DNA of 64,000 bases from Stenotrophomonas koreensis (GTDB lineage: Bacteria; Pseudomonadota; Gammaproteobacteria; Xanthomonadales; Xanthomonadaceae). The stretch spans positions 310,001 to 374,000 of the forward strand of contig NZ_LDJH01000006.1 of NCBI RefSeq assembly GCF_001431525.1. Direction: 5' to 3'. The position numbers and the translations under genes were made by a program. Under the pieces are notes generated by a model. The model did no database searches. It saw nothing but the letters and a program-made list of their open reading frames with translations, and was not told the origin of the DNA. The stretch's first letter is position 1; each line of letters starts with the position of its first letter. Below, piece after piece: positions 39,215-48,911 of the stretch.

Positions 39215-40483
39215 ATGTACGACGCCGTTTCCCGCCCAACTCCGCCCGCCGATGCCACTGCCTGGCCACGGCGCATCACCCACGCGGTCAATATCGGTGG
39301 TGTCCTCGTCGGCGGGGGCAACCCGGTGGTTGTCCAGTCGATGACCAATACCGATACCGCCGATGTCCAGGCCAGCGTTCGCCAGGTCGCCGAACTGTGG
39401 CGTGCAGGTTCGGAAATGGTGCGCTTGACCGTCAACAACGCCGAGTCAGCCGCGGCCATTCCGCGCATCGTCGACAAGCTGGCGATGATGGGCATCGAGG
39501 TGCCGTTGATTGGCGATTTCCATTACAACGGGCATCAGTTGCTGGCGGCCGAACCGGCCTGTGCACAAGCGCTGGCCAAGTACCGGATCAACCCGGGCAA
39601 TGTCGGCTTCGGCAAGAAGAAGGACACCCAGTTCGCGCAATTGATCGAGTTTGCGATCCGCTATGACAAGCCGGTGCGGATCGGCGCCAACTGGGGCTCG
39701 CTGGACCAGGCACTGGCGGCGCGGCTGATGGATGAAAACAGCCAGCTTTCCGAGCCCTGGCCTGCGGCGCGCGTACTGCGTGAAGCACTGATCCGCTCGG
39801 CACTGGATTCGGCCCATACCGCCGTGGAGCTGGGTCTGGCCAAGGAGCGGATCGTGCTCTCGGCCAAGGTATCGGGGGTGCAGGAATTGATTGCGGTGTA
39901 CCGTGATCTGGCCCAGCGCTCGGATTTTGCGCTGCACCTGGGGTTGACCGAAGCCGGCATCGGCTCCAAGGGCATCGTCGCCTCGGCCGCTGCTCTGGCC
40001 GTGCTGCTGCAGGAAGGGATTGGCGACACGATCCGCATCTCGCTCACCCCCGAGCCGGGGACTTCACGTACCCAGGAAGTGATTGTTGCCCAGGAGCTGT
40101 TGCAGACCACCGGGCAGCGTGCCTTTACCCCGATGGTAACGGCCTGTCCGGGCTGTGGCCGGACCACTTCGGAGTTCTTCCAGGAACTGGCCAAGGTGGT
40201 GCAGGCGCATGTGCGCCAGCAGATGCCGGTCTGGCGGATCACCCGGCCCGGTGCTGAAAACATGACGCTGGCGGTGATGGGGTGTGTGGTCAACGGCCCC
40301 GGAGAGTCGCGCCAGGCCAATATCGGCATCTCACTGCCGGGCAATGGCGAGGCCCCGGCGGCGCCGGTGTTCATCGACGGCGAAAAGGCGGTGACCTTGC
40401 GCGGGGACAACATCGCCAATGAATTCCTGGCGCTGATTGATGCGTATGTCGACCGACGTTACGCACCGGCAAGCGCGCAGTAA
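39215..40483 (+). CDS. ispG: 4-hydroxy-3-methylbut-2-enyl diphosphate synthase
   Basis: IspG (GcpE) performs the reductive ring opening in the MEP pathway with a 4Fe-4S cluster. The 422-residue product has the N-terminal [14 protein letters not shown] and the cluster cysteines in [10 protein letters not shown] and [11 protein letters not shown]. It is divergent from the RegB-like gene with 71 bases between the starts, and its 3' end overlaps the next gene by about 40 bases. Confidence 0.96.
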   Translation: MYDAVSRPTPPADATAWPRRITHAVNIGGVLVGGGNPVVVQSMTNTDTADVQASVRQVAELWRAGSEMVRLTVNNAESAAAIPRIVDKLAMMGIEVPLIGDFHYNGHQLLAAEPACAQALAKYRINPGNVGFGKKKDTQFAQLIEFAIRYDKPVRIGANWGSLDQALAARLMDENSQLSEPWPAARVLREALIRSALDSAHTAVELGLAKERIVLSAKVSGVQELIAVYRDLAQRSDFALHLGLTEAGIGSKGIVASAAALAVLLQEGIGDTIRISLTPEPGTSRTQEVIVAQELLQTTGQRAFTPMVTACPGCGRTTSEFFQELAKVVQAHVRQQMPVWRITRPGAENMTLAVMGCVVNGPGESRQANIGISLPGNGEAPAAPVFIDGEKAVTLRGDNIANEFLALIDAYVDRRYAPASAQ

Positions 40484-41129
40484 CCCGCTATCGCGGCCCT
40501 TGCCGCGGCTGTGGTGGATGGCAGCCCTGACCGCGACGGGTTTCTTGGTCCATGCCTGGTTGGTCCATGTTGGTGCCTGGCAGGGAATTGATCACCGGCT
40601 GATGTGGTGGCTGCATGGTTGGGCCAGCCCCGGTTGGGATCGTTTTTTCCATGGGGTCACTGCGATCGGCCACGAGCGCGGCGTCATTCCGGTGGATGTA
40701 TTGCTGGTGGTGCTGCTGTCGTTACGGCGGCGCTGGCGGCAGGCTTTCTTTGTGCTGGCCGCTACCGCGGGTTCGGGTGTGCTGAATTGGCTGGTTAAAA
40801 TGCTCTTTGCCCGGGAACGGCCACAGCTCTGGCCGGCGTTGACTGATGCACACAACGCAAGTTTTCCCAGTGGTCATGCGATGGGTTCGTTCACGCTGAT
40901 GCTGGTGTTGCTGATCCTGGCCTGGCCCAGCCGCTGGCGTTACCCGCTGTTGCTGTCTGCCAGCGGCTTCATTGTGCTGGTTGGCCTCAGTCGCCTCTAC
41001 CTGGGCGTGCATTGGCCCAGTGATATTGTCGCCGGCTGGTTGCTGGCAGCGAGCTGGGTTTTTGCCATTTCTGCGTGTACAGCGCGTCAACAGGGTAGAG
41101 AACTGTGCCGCAGAACAGATATTTCCTAA
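40440..41129 (+). CDS. PAP2-family membrane phosphatase
   Basis: The 229-residue product is a membrane protein of the type 2 phosphatidic acid phosphatase family. The three catalytic motifs are [18 protein letters not shown] and [13 protein letters not shown]. Substrates in the family include undecaprenyl diphosphate and phosphatidylglycerophosphate; which applies here is not known. ATG 40440 and ATG 40446 both lie inside the end of ispG. Co-location with an isoprenoid gene makes a polyprenyl diphosphate substrate attractive but unproven. Confidence 0.85.
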   Translation: MRMSTDVTHRQARSNPLSRPLPRLWWMAALTATGFLVHAWLVHVGAWQGIDHRLMWWLHGWASPGWDRFFHGVTAIGHERGVIPVDVLLVVLLSLRRRWRQAFFVLAATAGSGVLNWLVKMLFARERPQLWPALTDAHNASFPSGHAMGSFTLMLVLLILAWPSRWRYPLLLSASGFIVLVGLSRLYLGVHWPSDIVAGWLLAASWVFAISACTARQQGRELCRRTDIS

Positions 41130-41274
41130 TGCCAGGCGCGCATCATGCTGACCATATTGGCGCAATCCAGGCCATAGCGTTGGCGAACGGCTTGCAGGAC
41201 TCGGTGCCTAGACCACACCGGCAAGCCTTCATTGGCATCGTCGGCCTGGCGATGCACCATCAAGGAGGTGGTAA

Positions 41275-41925
41275 ATGACGATCAGGGTTTACCTGCTCGA
41301 TGATCATGCCCTTGTCCGCGCTGGTATGCGGATGATCCTCAGTAGTCAAACCGATATCGAGGTGGTCGGTGAGGCTGACAGTGGCGAGCTGGCCTTGCCG
41401 GAAGTGCGCAGGTTGCAGCCGGATGTGGTGCTGTGTGACCTGCACCTGCCGGGCGTCAGCGGTCTGGAAGTGACCGAGCGGATCATCAAGGGGCAACCGC
41501 ATACCCGGGTGATCATTGTCTCGGTGCTCGAAGACGGGCCGATGCCCAAGCGCTTGCTGGAAGCCGGTGCTTCCGGCTATGTCGGCAAGGGGGGCGATGC
41601 CAGTGAGCTGCTGCGCGCGGTGCGGGAAGTGGCCCTGGGGCGGCGCTATCTGTGCTCCAGTGTGGCCCAGCACATGGCCCTGGCCCATCTGGATGGCGGC
41701 CAGTCGCCGTTTGATCTGCTGTCGCCGCGCGAGCTGGAGGTGGCGATGCTGCTCGTGCAGGGGATGCGTCAGGAAGAGATTGCGCGGCGCCTGAGCCTGA
41801 GTGCCAAAACCATCAATACCCATAAGGCGCGGCTTTTTGACAAGCTCAAAGTGCATGACACCATCGCGCTGGCGCGGCTTGCCAGCCAGTACGGGATGGC
41901 CGATGCCACCCACTCGCTGGATTGA
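41275..41925 (+). CDS. LuxR-type response regulator, GacA/UvrY-like
   Basis: The 216-residue protein has a receiver domain with Asp9-Asp10 and phospho-acceptor Asp55 (VLCDLHLPG), and a C-terminal LuxR helix-turn-helix (LSPRELEVAMLLVQGMRQEEI, KTINTHKARLFDKL). This is the layout of GacA/UvrY, which activates Csr/Rsm small RNAs. The name rests on overall similarity; uvrC, which normally follows gacA, is not next to it. A perfect AAGGAGG precedes the ATG. A shared terminator separates it from rne. Confidence 0.8.
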   Translation: MTIRVYLLDDHALVRAGMRMILSSQTDIEVVGEADSGELALPEVRRLQPDVVLCDLHLPGVSGLEVTERIIKGQPHTRVIIVSVLEDGPMPKRLLEAGASGYVGKGGDASELLRAVREVALGRRYLCSSVAQHMALAHLDGGQSPFDLLSPRELEVAMLLVQGMRQEEIARRLSLSAKTINTHKARLFDKLKVHDTIALARLASQYGMADATHSLD

Positions 41926-41968
41926 TCCGCGACTGGTTCAATCCCGGGTGTTGCTGGGTATCAACAAG

Positions 41969-41991
41969 AAGGGCGGCCAATGGCCGCCCTT
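41969..41991. terminator. Bidirectional terminator between the GacA-like gene and rne
   Basis: AAGGGCGGCC-AAT-GGCCGCCCTT, a 10-bp perfect stem between convergent genes; the T tract on the plus strand is broken (CCTGTTT). Confidence 0.7.
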
Positions 41992-42016
41992 CCTGTTTGC
42001 AGCTCAACGGCTTTGA

Positions 42017-45000
42017 TCAGGCCGACTTGTCCTTGCCGGCAGTATCGGCGGCAGCGACCTCGGTACTGTCTGCAGGAGCCGGATCGATTGCCAGCTCGCC
42101 CTGCTGCGGTTGCAGCGTGGTGTCCTGATCGACCACTGCCTCGGCTGCGGCAACGGTTTCAGCAGCGACGGCCGTCGGTTCCACGCTTGCCGTTGTTGCG
42201 TGGCTGGTCTCGGCGAGGACGCTGGAACCGGCCGGTTCATCACTGGCCTCGGTGCTTGCTGTGCTGTCAGCGCTTGCCTCGACGCCAGTGGCCGGGACGG
42301 CCGGGCCTGAAGACACATGCGATGCCTCTGCCGGCTGGCTGACCTGCACAGCCTCGGTGGAGGCCGCAGGGCTGACCTGGGTCACCGCTGCCGTGCTGCC
42401 GGCATCGGCAGCAGTGGTGGCTGCCGGCTGCTGGGCCTGGGCTTGAACCGCAACTGCCGGACTGTCCGGAGTGCTGGCCTGGGCAGATTGCGGTGCCGTT
42501 GCTGCCGGTTCGGCCGCAGCCGTCGCCGTGGCGGTTACTGCCATGGCCAGGGTCTGCTCGCTGGTCTGCACCGGCTGGCCAAGGGGGGCAGTCCTGGCAC
42601 TGCGTTGCTGCAGCCTAGCCGGGTTGGGCTCGTCATCAAAGTCGAACTCCATGCTGGGGGTAGTCACTGCCGGTTTGGCCGCGCGCTCGGTTGTGCCGGC
42701 ATGCTCCTGGCCAGTGTCATCGCCCTCATGCTCGGCATCATCGCCCAGCAGGTCAGACAGGCTGTCGTTGTTTTCACCCTCTTCGCCGCTGGCGCTGCCT
42801 TCGTTGCCATTGCGGCGACGACGACGACCACCGCGACGACCACGGCGACGGCGGCCTGCTTCGGCGCTGCTTTCATCACCGGGCTCGGCATTGCCCAACA
42901 CTTCTGCTGCCGGGCTGGCTGCCTCGTCATTGCCCTGTGCGGAGCTGTCGGTCGGCTCGGCGGCATTGGCTGCTGCCGGCGCTGCCTGTACGCCCGAAGC
43001 GGTGGCGATGACGGCAGTGCCGGTCATTGTTGCCGCGGCCACCGCAGTGCTGGCCACGTCAGTAGCCGGCAGGCTTTCAACAGCGGCGCTCTCGGCTACC
43101 GGTGCCGGTTGGGCGCGGCCGGTGCGCTCGCCACGCTCGGGCGCGGATTGCGGCTTGTCACCGCCCCTGTTCTGGCGCGGGTTGCTGCGCTCGCCACCCT
43201 GCTGGTTCGGTGTCTGCTGGCTGCCATTGCCTTGCGGATTGCCCGCTTGCTGGCCGCTGCCGGCAGTGTTGCTGCCCTGTTCCTTGCCGCGGTTACGGTT
43301 TTTCTGGCGCTTGCTGCCTTGCTGGCCGTCTTCACGCGGCATCTTTTCCAGGTCTGCGCGCACCGGCTGGGACTGGGCCATTGCCTGCTGGGCCGGCTTG
43401 TCGGCGTCCTGGCGACGGCGCTCATCGCGCGGCTTGTCCTTCTGCCGCTGCTGCGGGTTGTGGCCGTCCTTGTTGCCGCGATTGTTGCGGTTGTTGCGCG
43501 GGTTGCGGTTGTTGTCCGACTTTGCCGGCGCCGGGCGGCTATCGGTTTCGGTGGCACCGAACAGACGCTTGATCCAGCCGATGAAGCCGGTGCTGGCCGG
43601 TGCTTGGGGCGGTGCCGGCGCAGGAGCAACCGGCTGTACCGGGACCGGCTCACGCACCGGAGCGGGCTGGCTGTGCTTGACATTGGTGACTGCCGGGGTG
43701 GCCGGAATGTTCAGCTGTGCCTTGGTCAAGGCCAGTACCGGCAGCTTGCGTGGGGTGCCACGCTGGTAGCTGGGCTTGCTGGTTTCCTCGCCCAGCTCGT
43801 TTTCACGCAGGCGGGTAACCGTGTAATGCGGCGAGTGCAACTGCTCGTCGGCAACGATGATGATCGGTGATTTGTGCCGCTGCTCGATTTCGCGCAGTGC
43901 ACCGCGCTTTTCGTTGAGCAGGAAGTTGGCAATCTCCACCGGGGCCTGGACCAGCACCTGCCCGGTGTTTTCCTTCATCGCATGCTCTTCGGTCACGCGG
44001 ATGATCGACAGCGACAGCGATTCAATGCTGCGCATGCGCCCCTGGCCTTCGCAACGCGGGCAGACCAGCTGGCTGGATTCACCCAGGCTCGGACGCAGGC
44101 GCTGGCGGCTCATTTCCATCAGGCCGAAACGGCTGATGCGGCCCAGCTGGATGCGGGCACGGTCATACTTGAGCGCATTCTGCAGGCGGTTTTCGACCTC
44201 GCGCTGGTGTTTGGAGGAGGCCATGTCGATGAAGTCGATCACCACCAGCCCGCCGAGGTCACGCAGGCGCAACTGGCGGGCCACTTCCTCGGCCGCTTCC
44301 AGATTGGTGTTGAATGCGGTTTCCTCGATGTCGCCGCCCTTGGTGGCGCGCGCGGAGTTGACGTCGATCGCGGTCAGCGCCTCGGTCTGATCCATCACGA
44401 TCGAGCCGCCGGACGGCAGGCGGACATGCCGCTCGTAGGCCGCTTCGATCTGCGATTCGATCTGGAAACGGTTGAACAGCGGAATGTCGTCCTTGTAATG
44501 ACGCAGCTTGCGCAGGGTCTGCGGCATCACCTGCTGCATGAACTCGCGGGCGGTGTCATACATCTCCTGGGTGTCGACCAGGATCTCGCCGATATCGGCA
44601 CGCAGGTAGTCGCGCAACGCGCGTACGATCAGGCGTGACTCCTGGTAAATCAGGAACGGGGCCGGCTTGGTCAGCGCGGCTTCGGCGATGGACTTCCAGA
44701 CCTGCAGCAGGTAATCCAGGTCCCACTGCAGCTCTTCGGCATCGCGGCCAACACCGGCGGTGCGGATGATCACCCCCATGTCGTCGGGGATGTTGAGCTT
44801 GTCCAGCGCTTCCTTCAGCGCGGCACGGTCTTCACCCTCGATCCGGCGCGAGACACCGCCGGCGGACGGCGAGTTGGGCATCAGCACCATGTAGCGGCCG
44901 GCCAGCGAGATGAACGTGGTCAGCGCCGCGCCCTTGTTGCCGCGTTCTTCCTTGTCGACCTGGACAACGACTTCCTGGCCTTCACGCAACAGTTCCTTGA

Positions 45001-45265
45001 TGCTGGCCTTGTTGTGGTCAACACCGGCCTGGAAGTAATCGCGGGAGATTTCCTTCAACGGCAGGAAGCCATGGCGGTCGCCGCCGTATTCGACAAAGGC
45101 CGCTTCCAGCGACGGTTCCAGTCGCGTGATACGGCCCTTGTAGATATTGGACTTCTTCTGTTCCTTGGACGGCTGTTCGATATCGATGTCGTACAGGGTT
45201 TGTCCGTCGACAATTGCCACGCGCAGTTCTTCAGCCTGCGTGGCATTGATCAGCATTCGCTTCAT
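42017..45265 (-). CDS. rne: Ribonuclease E
   Basis: RNase E starts most mRNA decay and processes rRNA and tRNA. The 1082-residue protein has an S1 domain at about 35-125, a catalytic DNase I-like domain with AIDVNSARATKGG and VVIDFIDMASSKHQREVE, and the zinc-link motif CPRCEGQGR. The second half is disordered: an R/N/Q-rich part, then an A/T/E-rich part, the expected degradosome scaffold. ATG 45265 is the start; codons upstream to 45304 are not conserved-looking. GAGGA is 8 bases before it. Confidence 0.95.
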   Translation of the reverse strand: MKRMLINATQAEELRVAIVDGQTLYDIDIEQPSKEQKKSNIYKGRITRLEPSLEAAFVEYGGDRHGFLPLKEISRDYFQAGVDHNKASIKELLREGQEVVVQVDKEERGNKGAALTTFISLAGRYMVLMPNSPSAGGVSRRIEGEDRAALKEALDKLNIPDDMGVIIRTAGVGRDAEELQWDLDYLLQVWKSIAEAALTKPAPFLIYQESRLIVRALRDYLRADIGEILVDTQEMYDTAREFMQQVMPQTLRKLRHYKDDIPLFNRFQIESQIEAAYERHVRLPSGGSIVMDQTEALTAIDVNSARATKGGDIEETAFNTNLEAAEEVARQLRLRDLGGLVVIDFIDMASSKHQREVENRLQNALKYDRARIQLGRISRFGLMEMSRQRLRPSLGESSQLVCPRCEGQGRMRSIESLSLSIIRVTEEHAMKENTGQVLVQAPVEIANFLLNEKRGALREIEQRHKSPIIIVADEQLHSPHYTVTRLRENELGEETSKPSYQRGTPRKLPVLALTKAQLNIPATPAVTNVKHSQPAPVREPVPVQPVAPAPAPPQAPASTGFIGWIKRLFGATETDSRPAPAKSDNNRNPRNNRNNRGNKDGHNPQQRQKDKPRDERRRQDADKPAQQAMAQSQPVRADLEKMPREDGQQGSKRQKNRNRGKEQGSNTAGSGQQAGNPQGNGSQQTPNQQGGERSNPRQNRGGDKPQSAPERGERTGRAQPAPVAESAAVESLPATDVASTAVAAATMTGTAVIATASGVQAAPAAANAAEPTDSSAQGNDEAASPAAEVLGNAEPGDESSAEAGRRRRGRRGGRRRRRNGNEGSASGEEGENNDSLSDLLGDDAEHEGDDTGQEHAGTTERAAKPAVTTPSMEFDFDDEPNPARLQQRSARTAPLGQPVQTSEQTLAMAVTATATAAAEPAATAPQSAQASTPDSPAVAVQAQAQQPAATTAADAGSTAAVTQVSPAASTEAVQVSQPAEASHVSSGPAVPATGVEASADSTASTEASDEPAGSSVLAETSHATTASVEPTAVAAETVAAAEAVVDQDTTLQPQQGELAIDPAPADSTEVAAADTAGKDKSA

Positions 45266-45661
45266 TGTGCGTTCCTCGCGCGCTGCTACCGCGCGGAACG
45301 CCATGGGGTTTCGCCTCTGGCCACTGTCCGGCCCTTAGTCGCGCATGCGCGGGGAAGGGGCCGGGCGTCCAGCGCTACGACACCACGGCAGGCCGCGGGA
45401 GCGCTCATTTAAGTTTTGGTGTGTTGCAGGACCGGCGGCGGTGCCAACTTCTGGCCTCGCCGCGCGGGACATGTTCAGCGCAGGCACTTGTGGTGCCAGG
45501 CGATGGCCGGGAAGGCCGGTGAGCCGCTAACATGGCCGCCCCGGGGGCGGTGGCAGCGAACTTAAGCCGGACCCGCTGGGGGCGGGGCTTTCGGCCCGTT
45601 CAACCCGCAGCGAAATCAATCCCTTATATCGCCGCTCGAGTGTAACAGAATACGTGCCTAT
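45266..45661. other. Divergent control region of rne and rluC
   Basis: About 396 bases without a gene between two divergent starts. In many gammaproteobacteria a long rne leader takes part in autoregulation, and that is likely here; no specific hairpin could be assigned by eye. TAACATGGCCGCC at 45528-45540 and CAGAAT at 45646-45651 are possible plus-strand -10 elements for rluC. Confidence 0.6.
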
Positions 45662-46645
45662 ATGAATGCTTCTGATGTGACCTCTCAGCCCGGTGCTGAC
45701 AAACCCGGCGTGCGCATGGTGCGCGTGTCCGAAGACCGTGCTGGCCAGCGCCTGGACAACTTCTTGCTGGGCCAGTTGAAGGGCGCGCCGCGTTCACTGG
45801 TGTACAAGATCGTGCGTTCCGGCCAGGTGCGGGTGAATGGTGGCCGGGCCAAGGCCGAACGCAAGCTGGAAGCCGGTGACGAGGTGCGCATTCCGCCGGT
45901 ACGGCTGGAGAGCGAGGGCCAGCAGAAGGCCGGTCCGCCGGAGGCGTTCATGAAGCGCCTGGAAGAGGCGATCGTGTTCGAGGATGAATACCTGCTGGCA
46001 CTGAACAAACCCTCGGGGGTGGCCAGCCATGGCGGCAGCGGGATCAGCCATGGCGCGATCGAGACCCTGCGCGCATTGCGTCCGGGCAAGATGCTCGAGC
46101 TGGTGCACCGGCTGGACCGTGACACCTCCGGGCTGCTGATCGTGGCCAAGAAGCGCTCGGCATTGACGGAACTGCAGGCCCTGCTGCGCGAGGATCATGG
46201 TGCCGGCATCATCAAGCATTATCTGACCCTGCTGGTCGGGCGCATGCCCGACGGGGTGATGACCGTGGATGCGCCCCTGCACGTTGGTCTGCGCCAGGGC
46301 GGGGAGCGCCACGTCCAGGTCAATGCGATCGGCAAACCCTCGGTCAGTCATTTCACCGTGCTGGAGCGCCGCGGCGGCCATTCCTTTTGCCAGGTGCGCA
46401 TCGAAACCGGCCGCACCCATCAGATCCGGGTGCACGCGCAGTACATCGGCCATCCGGTCGCCGGTGATGACAAATATGGCGATGAGGTGGTCAGCAGGCG
46501 CCTGCGCGAGCAGGTCGGGCTCAAACGCCTGTTCCTGCACGCCGCTTCGCTGGAGTTCCGCCTCGATGGTGGCAAGCGCCCGTATCTGCTCAGTGCACCG
46601 CTGGCACCGGAGCTGGCCCAGGTGCTGGAGCGTTTGGGGCGCTGA
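45662..46645 (+). CDS. rluC: 23S rRNA pseudouridine(955/2504/2580) synthase RluC
   Basis: RluC makes three pseudouridines in 23S rRNA. The 327-residue product has an N-terminal S4 domain (RLDNFLLGQLKGAPRS) and the catalytic motif HRLDRDTSGLLIVAK. RluC divergent from rne is a classical arrangement that supports RluC over RluD. No Shine-Dalgarno is visible before ATG 45662. Confidence 0.92.
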   Translation: MNASDVTSQPGADKPGVRMVRVSEDRAGQRLDNFLLGQLKGAPRSLVYKIVRSGQVRVNGGRAKAERKLEAGDEVRIPPVRLESEGQQKAGPPEAFMKRLEEAIVFEDEYLLALNKPSGVASHGGSGISHGAIETLRALRPGKMLELVHRLDRDTSGLLIVAKKRSALTELQALLREDHGAGIIKHYLTLLVGRMPDGVMTVDAPLHVGLRQGGERHVQVNAIGKPSVSHFTVLERRGGHSFCQVRIETGRTHQIRVHAQYIGHPVAGDDKYGDEVVSRRLREQVGLKRLFLHAASLEFRLDGGKRPYLLSAPLAPELAQVLERLGR

Positions 46646-46669
46646 CTGCCCGGCGCCGGTGCTGTTGGC

Positions 46670-47464
46670 CTACCACGCAAACAGCACCAGGCTGATGGCC
46701 ACCAGGGCCATGCCGGCAATCAGGCCATACACCGTTTCATGGCCGGCGGCATGGCGTTTGGCGGCCGGCAGCAGCTCATCCAGTGACAGGAACACCATGA
46801 TGCCGGCTATCAGCCCGAACACCCAGCCGTAGCTGGTTGCCGACAGCGCCTGGCCGAGCACGGCGTAGCCGATCAATGCGCCCAGTGGTTCGGCCAGGCC
46901 CGCCGCCAGGCTGATGCCAATGGCCAGCCGTCGCGACTGCGTGGCCGCAAACACCGGGATGGCGATGGCAACCCCTTCGGGAATGTTGTGCACCGCAATG
47001 GCCAGGGCCAGGGGCAGGCCCAGCGCCGGGCTTTGCAGGGTGGCAAAGAAGGTGGCCAGCCCTTCTGGCAGGTTGTGCGCACCGATGGCGATGGCAGTGA
47101 GCAGGCCGACCTTGCGCAGATGGACGGCGCTGTCGGCAGCCCGCTGCGGCTCGTCCTTGTCCAGACTGTGGTGCGGATTGGGCAGCAGCCGGTCCAGTAC
47201 GGCGATCAGCAGCAGGCCACAGAGGAAGGCCGCCGTTGCCCAGGCCGGGCCAAGGCGGGCGCCATGCACGCCGGTGAAGGCAACGGTGGCCTTGGGCAGG
47301 ATTTCAGCCAGTGAGACATACACCATCGCCCCGGCCGCGAACGCCAGCCCGAAGGCCAGTAGACGCAGGCTGGGGCGGCGGGTGAACAGTACCAGCGTCG
47401 CGCCAATGCCGGTGGCCAGGCCCGCGGCGGTGGTGACCAGCAAGGCGACGCCGAAGGCTGACAT
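46670..47464 (-). CDS. zupT: ZIP-family zinc transporter ZupT
   Basis: The 264-residue protein has eight predicted membrane helices. The metal motif GAHNLPEGLATFFA in one helix and AIAVHNIPEGVAIAIP in the next are the ZIP signature. It imports Zn2+ and other divalent metals. It starts 3 bases after the stop of the upstream TonB-domain lipoprotein gene, so the two are almost surely one operon. No Zur box was recognised. Confidence 0.92.
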   Translation of the reverse strand: MSAFGVALLVTTAAGLATGIGATLVLFTRRPSLRLLAFGLAFAAGAMVYVSLAEILPKATVAFTGVHGARLGPAWATAAFLCGLLLIAVLDRLLPNPHHSLDKDEPQRAADSAVHLRKVGLLTAIAIGAHNLPEGLATFFATLQSPALGLPLALAIAVHNIPEGVAIAIPVFAATQSRRLAIGISLAAGLAEPLGALIGYAVLGQALSATSYGWVFGLIAGIMVFLSLDELLPAAKRHAAGHETVYGLIAGMALVAISLVLFAW

Positions 47465-47467
47465 CCA

Positions 47468-47884
47468 TCAACCGCCGCGACGCAGGCGTTCCTGTACCAG
47501 GTAGCAGTCGTTGGGCAGCTCGGCAGGCAGCCGGAAGGTCACCGGCACTTGGATGCTGGCGCTGACTGGCTGCCCGTTGCGGGTGGCGGCGCGGAACTTC
47601 CAGCCTTCCACTGCGGCCTGTGCGGCCTGGTCCAGTGCCGGGATGCCCGAGCTGGTCAGGACGACAACCTGTTCGGGGATGCCGGCCGGGCCGATGCTGA
47701 CTTTCAGCACGCTGGTGCCTTCGCCGCCGGTACAGGCAACTTCGGCCGGGTACGCTGGCGGCGGGGTCGAGATGGCAGCGACCGGAGTGGGGGCAGGCGT
47801 GGCCTGGCTGGGGGCTGGCTGGTCGCCCTGGCAGGCAGCCAGCAGCAGGGCCGTAGGCAACAGGAGCGCAATACGTGGGTTCAT
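47468..47884 (-). CDS. Lipoprotein with a TonB C-terminal-like domain
   Basis: The 138-residue product has a lipoprotein signal with lipobox LLAAC (Cys18), a short P/A/T-rich linker, and a domain that looks like a TonB C-terminus: PPAYPAEVACTGGEGTSVLKV, GIPALDQAAQAAVEGWKFRAA and SIQVPVTFRL. TonB normally sits in the inner membrane with a transmembrane anchor, so a lipid anchor is unusual. It lies directly before zupT. The function is unknown. Confidence 0.75.
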   Translation of the reverse strand: MNPRIALLLPTALLLAACQGDQPAPSQATPAPTPVAAISTPPPAYPAEVACTGGEGTSVLKVSIGPAGIPEQVVVLTSSGIPALDQAAQAAVEGWKFRAATRNGQPVSASIQVPVTFRLPAELPNDCYLVQERLRRGG

Positions 47885-47890
47885 GGCGGT

Positions 47891-48232
47891 TTACTCGGTC
47901 AACGCGCTGGTCTGGGCAGCGCAGATCACATCATTAAGGCTCAGCCCGCCAACGTCGTGTGTTGACCAGTGCACCAGCACCCGGTCGTAGTGCACCGAGA
48001 GGTCCGGATGGTGATCCTGGCGGTGGGCAATGTGGGCCAGTGCATTGACGAAGGACAGCGTCCGGTAATAGTCGGCAAAATTGAAGCGGCGCTGCAGCAC
48101 TTTGCCATCAGCGACCAGTTCCCAGCCGGGAAGCCTGGCCAGATAGGCGTCCAGCTCGGCCACGCTGAGGCGATGTTCGGCGCCGGAGCGGGGAATGCAG
48201 CGGGCACTGTACAGGTCGATGGGCTGGGTCAT
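47891..48232 (-). CDS. phhB: Pterin-4a-carbinolamine dehydratase
   Basis: PhhB/PCD recycles tetrahydrobiopterin-type cofactor after aromatic hydroxylation. The 113-residue protein has the family pattern AHIAHRQDHHPDLSVHYDRV with the active-site histidines and the ending THDVGGLSLND. ATG 48232 gives the usual length; the longer frame is not needed. Partner phenylalanine hydroxylase is not in the window. Confidence 0.93.
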   Translation of the reverse strand: MTQPIDLYSARCIPRSGAEHRLSVAELDAYLARLPGWELVADGKVLQRRFNFADYYRTLSFVNALAHIAHRQDHHPDLSVHYDRVLVHWSTHDVGGLSLNDVICAAQTSALTE

Positions 48233-48284
48233 GGGCTCTCCGGGTTGAATGAGGCGCGCCAACCGCCAGCGCGCAGGACAAGGC

Positions 48285-48290
48285 TAGAAT
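48285..48290 (+). promoter_or_regulatory. Possible -10 element of nfuA
   Basis: TAGAAT ends six bases before the ATG of nfuA, the same spacing as at ispG, with no Shine-Dalgarno between them; no -35 box is obvious. Confidence 0.38.
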
Positions 48291-48296
48291 AGTGCC

Positions 48297-48893
48297 ATGA
48301 TCCAGATCTCTGACAGCGCGCAGCGCTATTTCCGCCGTTTGATTGAACGTGAATCCGTGCCCGGCATGGGGGTGCGCCTGCAGGCCATCGAGCCGGGTAC
48401 GCCGCAGGCCGACGCACGCCTTGAGTTCGCCGAGCCGGCTGACCTGGTCGGCGATGAATGGGCGATCGACTGTGACGGTTTCACCGTGTATGTCGCGGCC
48501 ACCAGCGTGGCCTGGCTGGACGGTGCGCAGATCGATCTGGTCGACGCCAACGGTGGCCAGCAGCTGACGATCAAGGCGCCGCGGATCAAGGGCGATGCGC
48601 CGCCCGAAACGGCCTCGATGGTCGAGCGCGTGGCCTGGGTGGTCGAGAACGAGGTGAACCCGCAGCTGGCCTCGCATGGCGGCCGGGTCTCGGTGCAGGA
48701 AGTTTCTGCCGACGGCGTGGTGCTGCTGCGTTTTGGCGGTGGCTGTCATGGCTGCGGGATGGCCGATGTCACCTTGAAGCAGGGCATTGAAAAAACGCTG
48801 ATCAGCAAGGTGCCCGGGGTGACGGCCGTACGCGATGCGACCGACCACGAAAGCGGTACGGCACCGTACATCCCGCGCACTGATGCCGGCTGA
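48297..48893 (+). CDS. nfuA: Fe-S biogenesis protein NfuA
   Basis: NfuA carries 4Fe-4S clusters to target enzymes, especially under stress. The 198-residue protein has an N-terminal degenerate A-type (HesB-like) domain without the cysteines and a C-terminal Nfu domain with the cluster motif [19 protein letters not shown]. It is divergent from phhB with 64 bases between the starts. Confidence 0.95.
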   Translation: MIQISDSAQRYFRRLIERESVPGMGVRLQAIEPGTPQADARLEFAEPADLVGDEWAIDCDGFTVYVAATSVAWLDGAQIDLVDANGGQQLTIKAPRIKGDAPPETASMVERVAWVVENEVNPQLASHGGRVSVQEVSADGVVLLRFGGGCHGCGMADVTLKQGIEKTLISKVPGVTAVRDATDHESGTAPYIPRTDAG

Positions 48894-48911
48894 TACGCCA
48901 GGTTGCTGCCG

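Noticed and set aside
42317..43870. Two long plus-strand open frames of 517 and 432 codons
   Set aside because: They are antisense to the repetitive second half of rne, and their composition (A/G/C/R or S/A/P/C runs) mirrors its low complexity.
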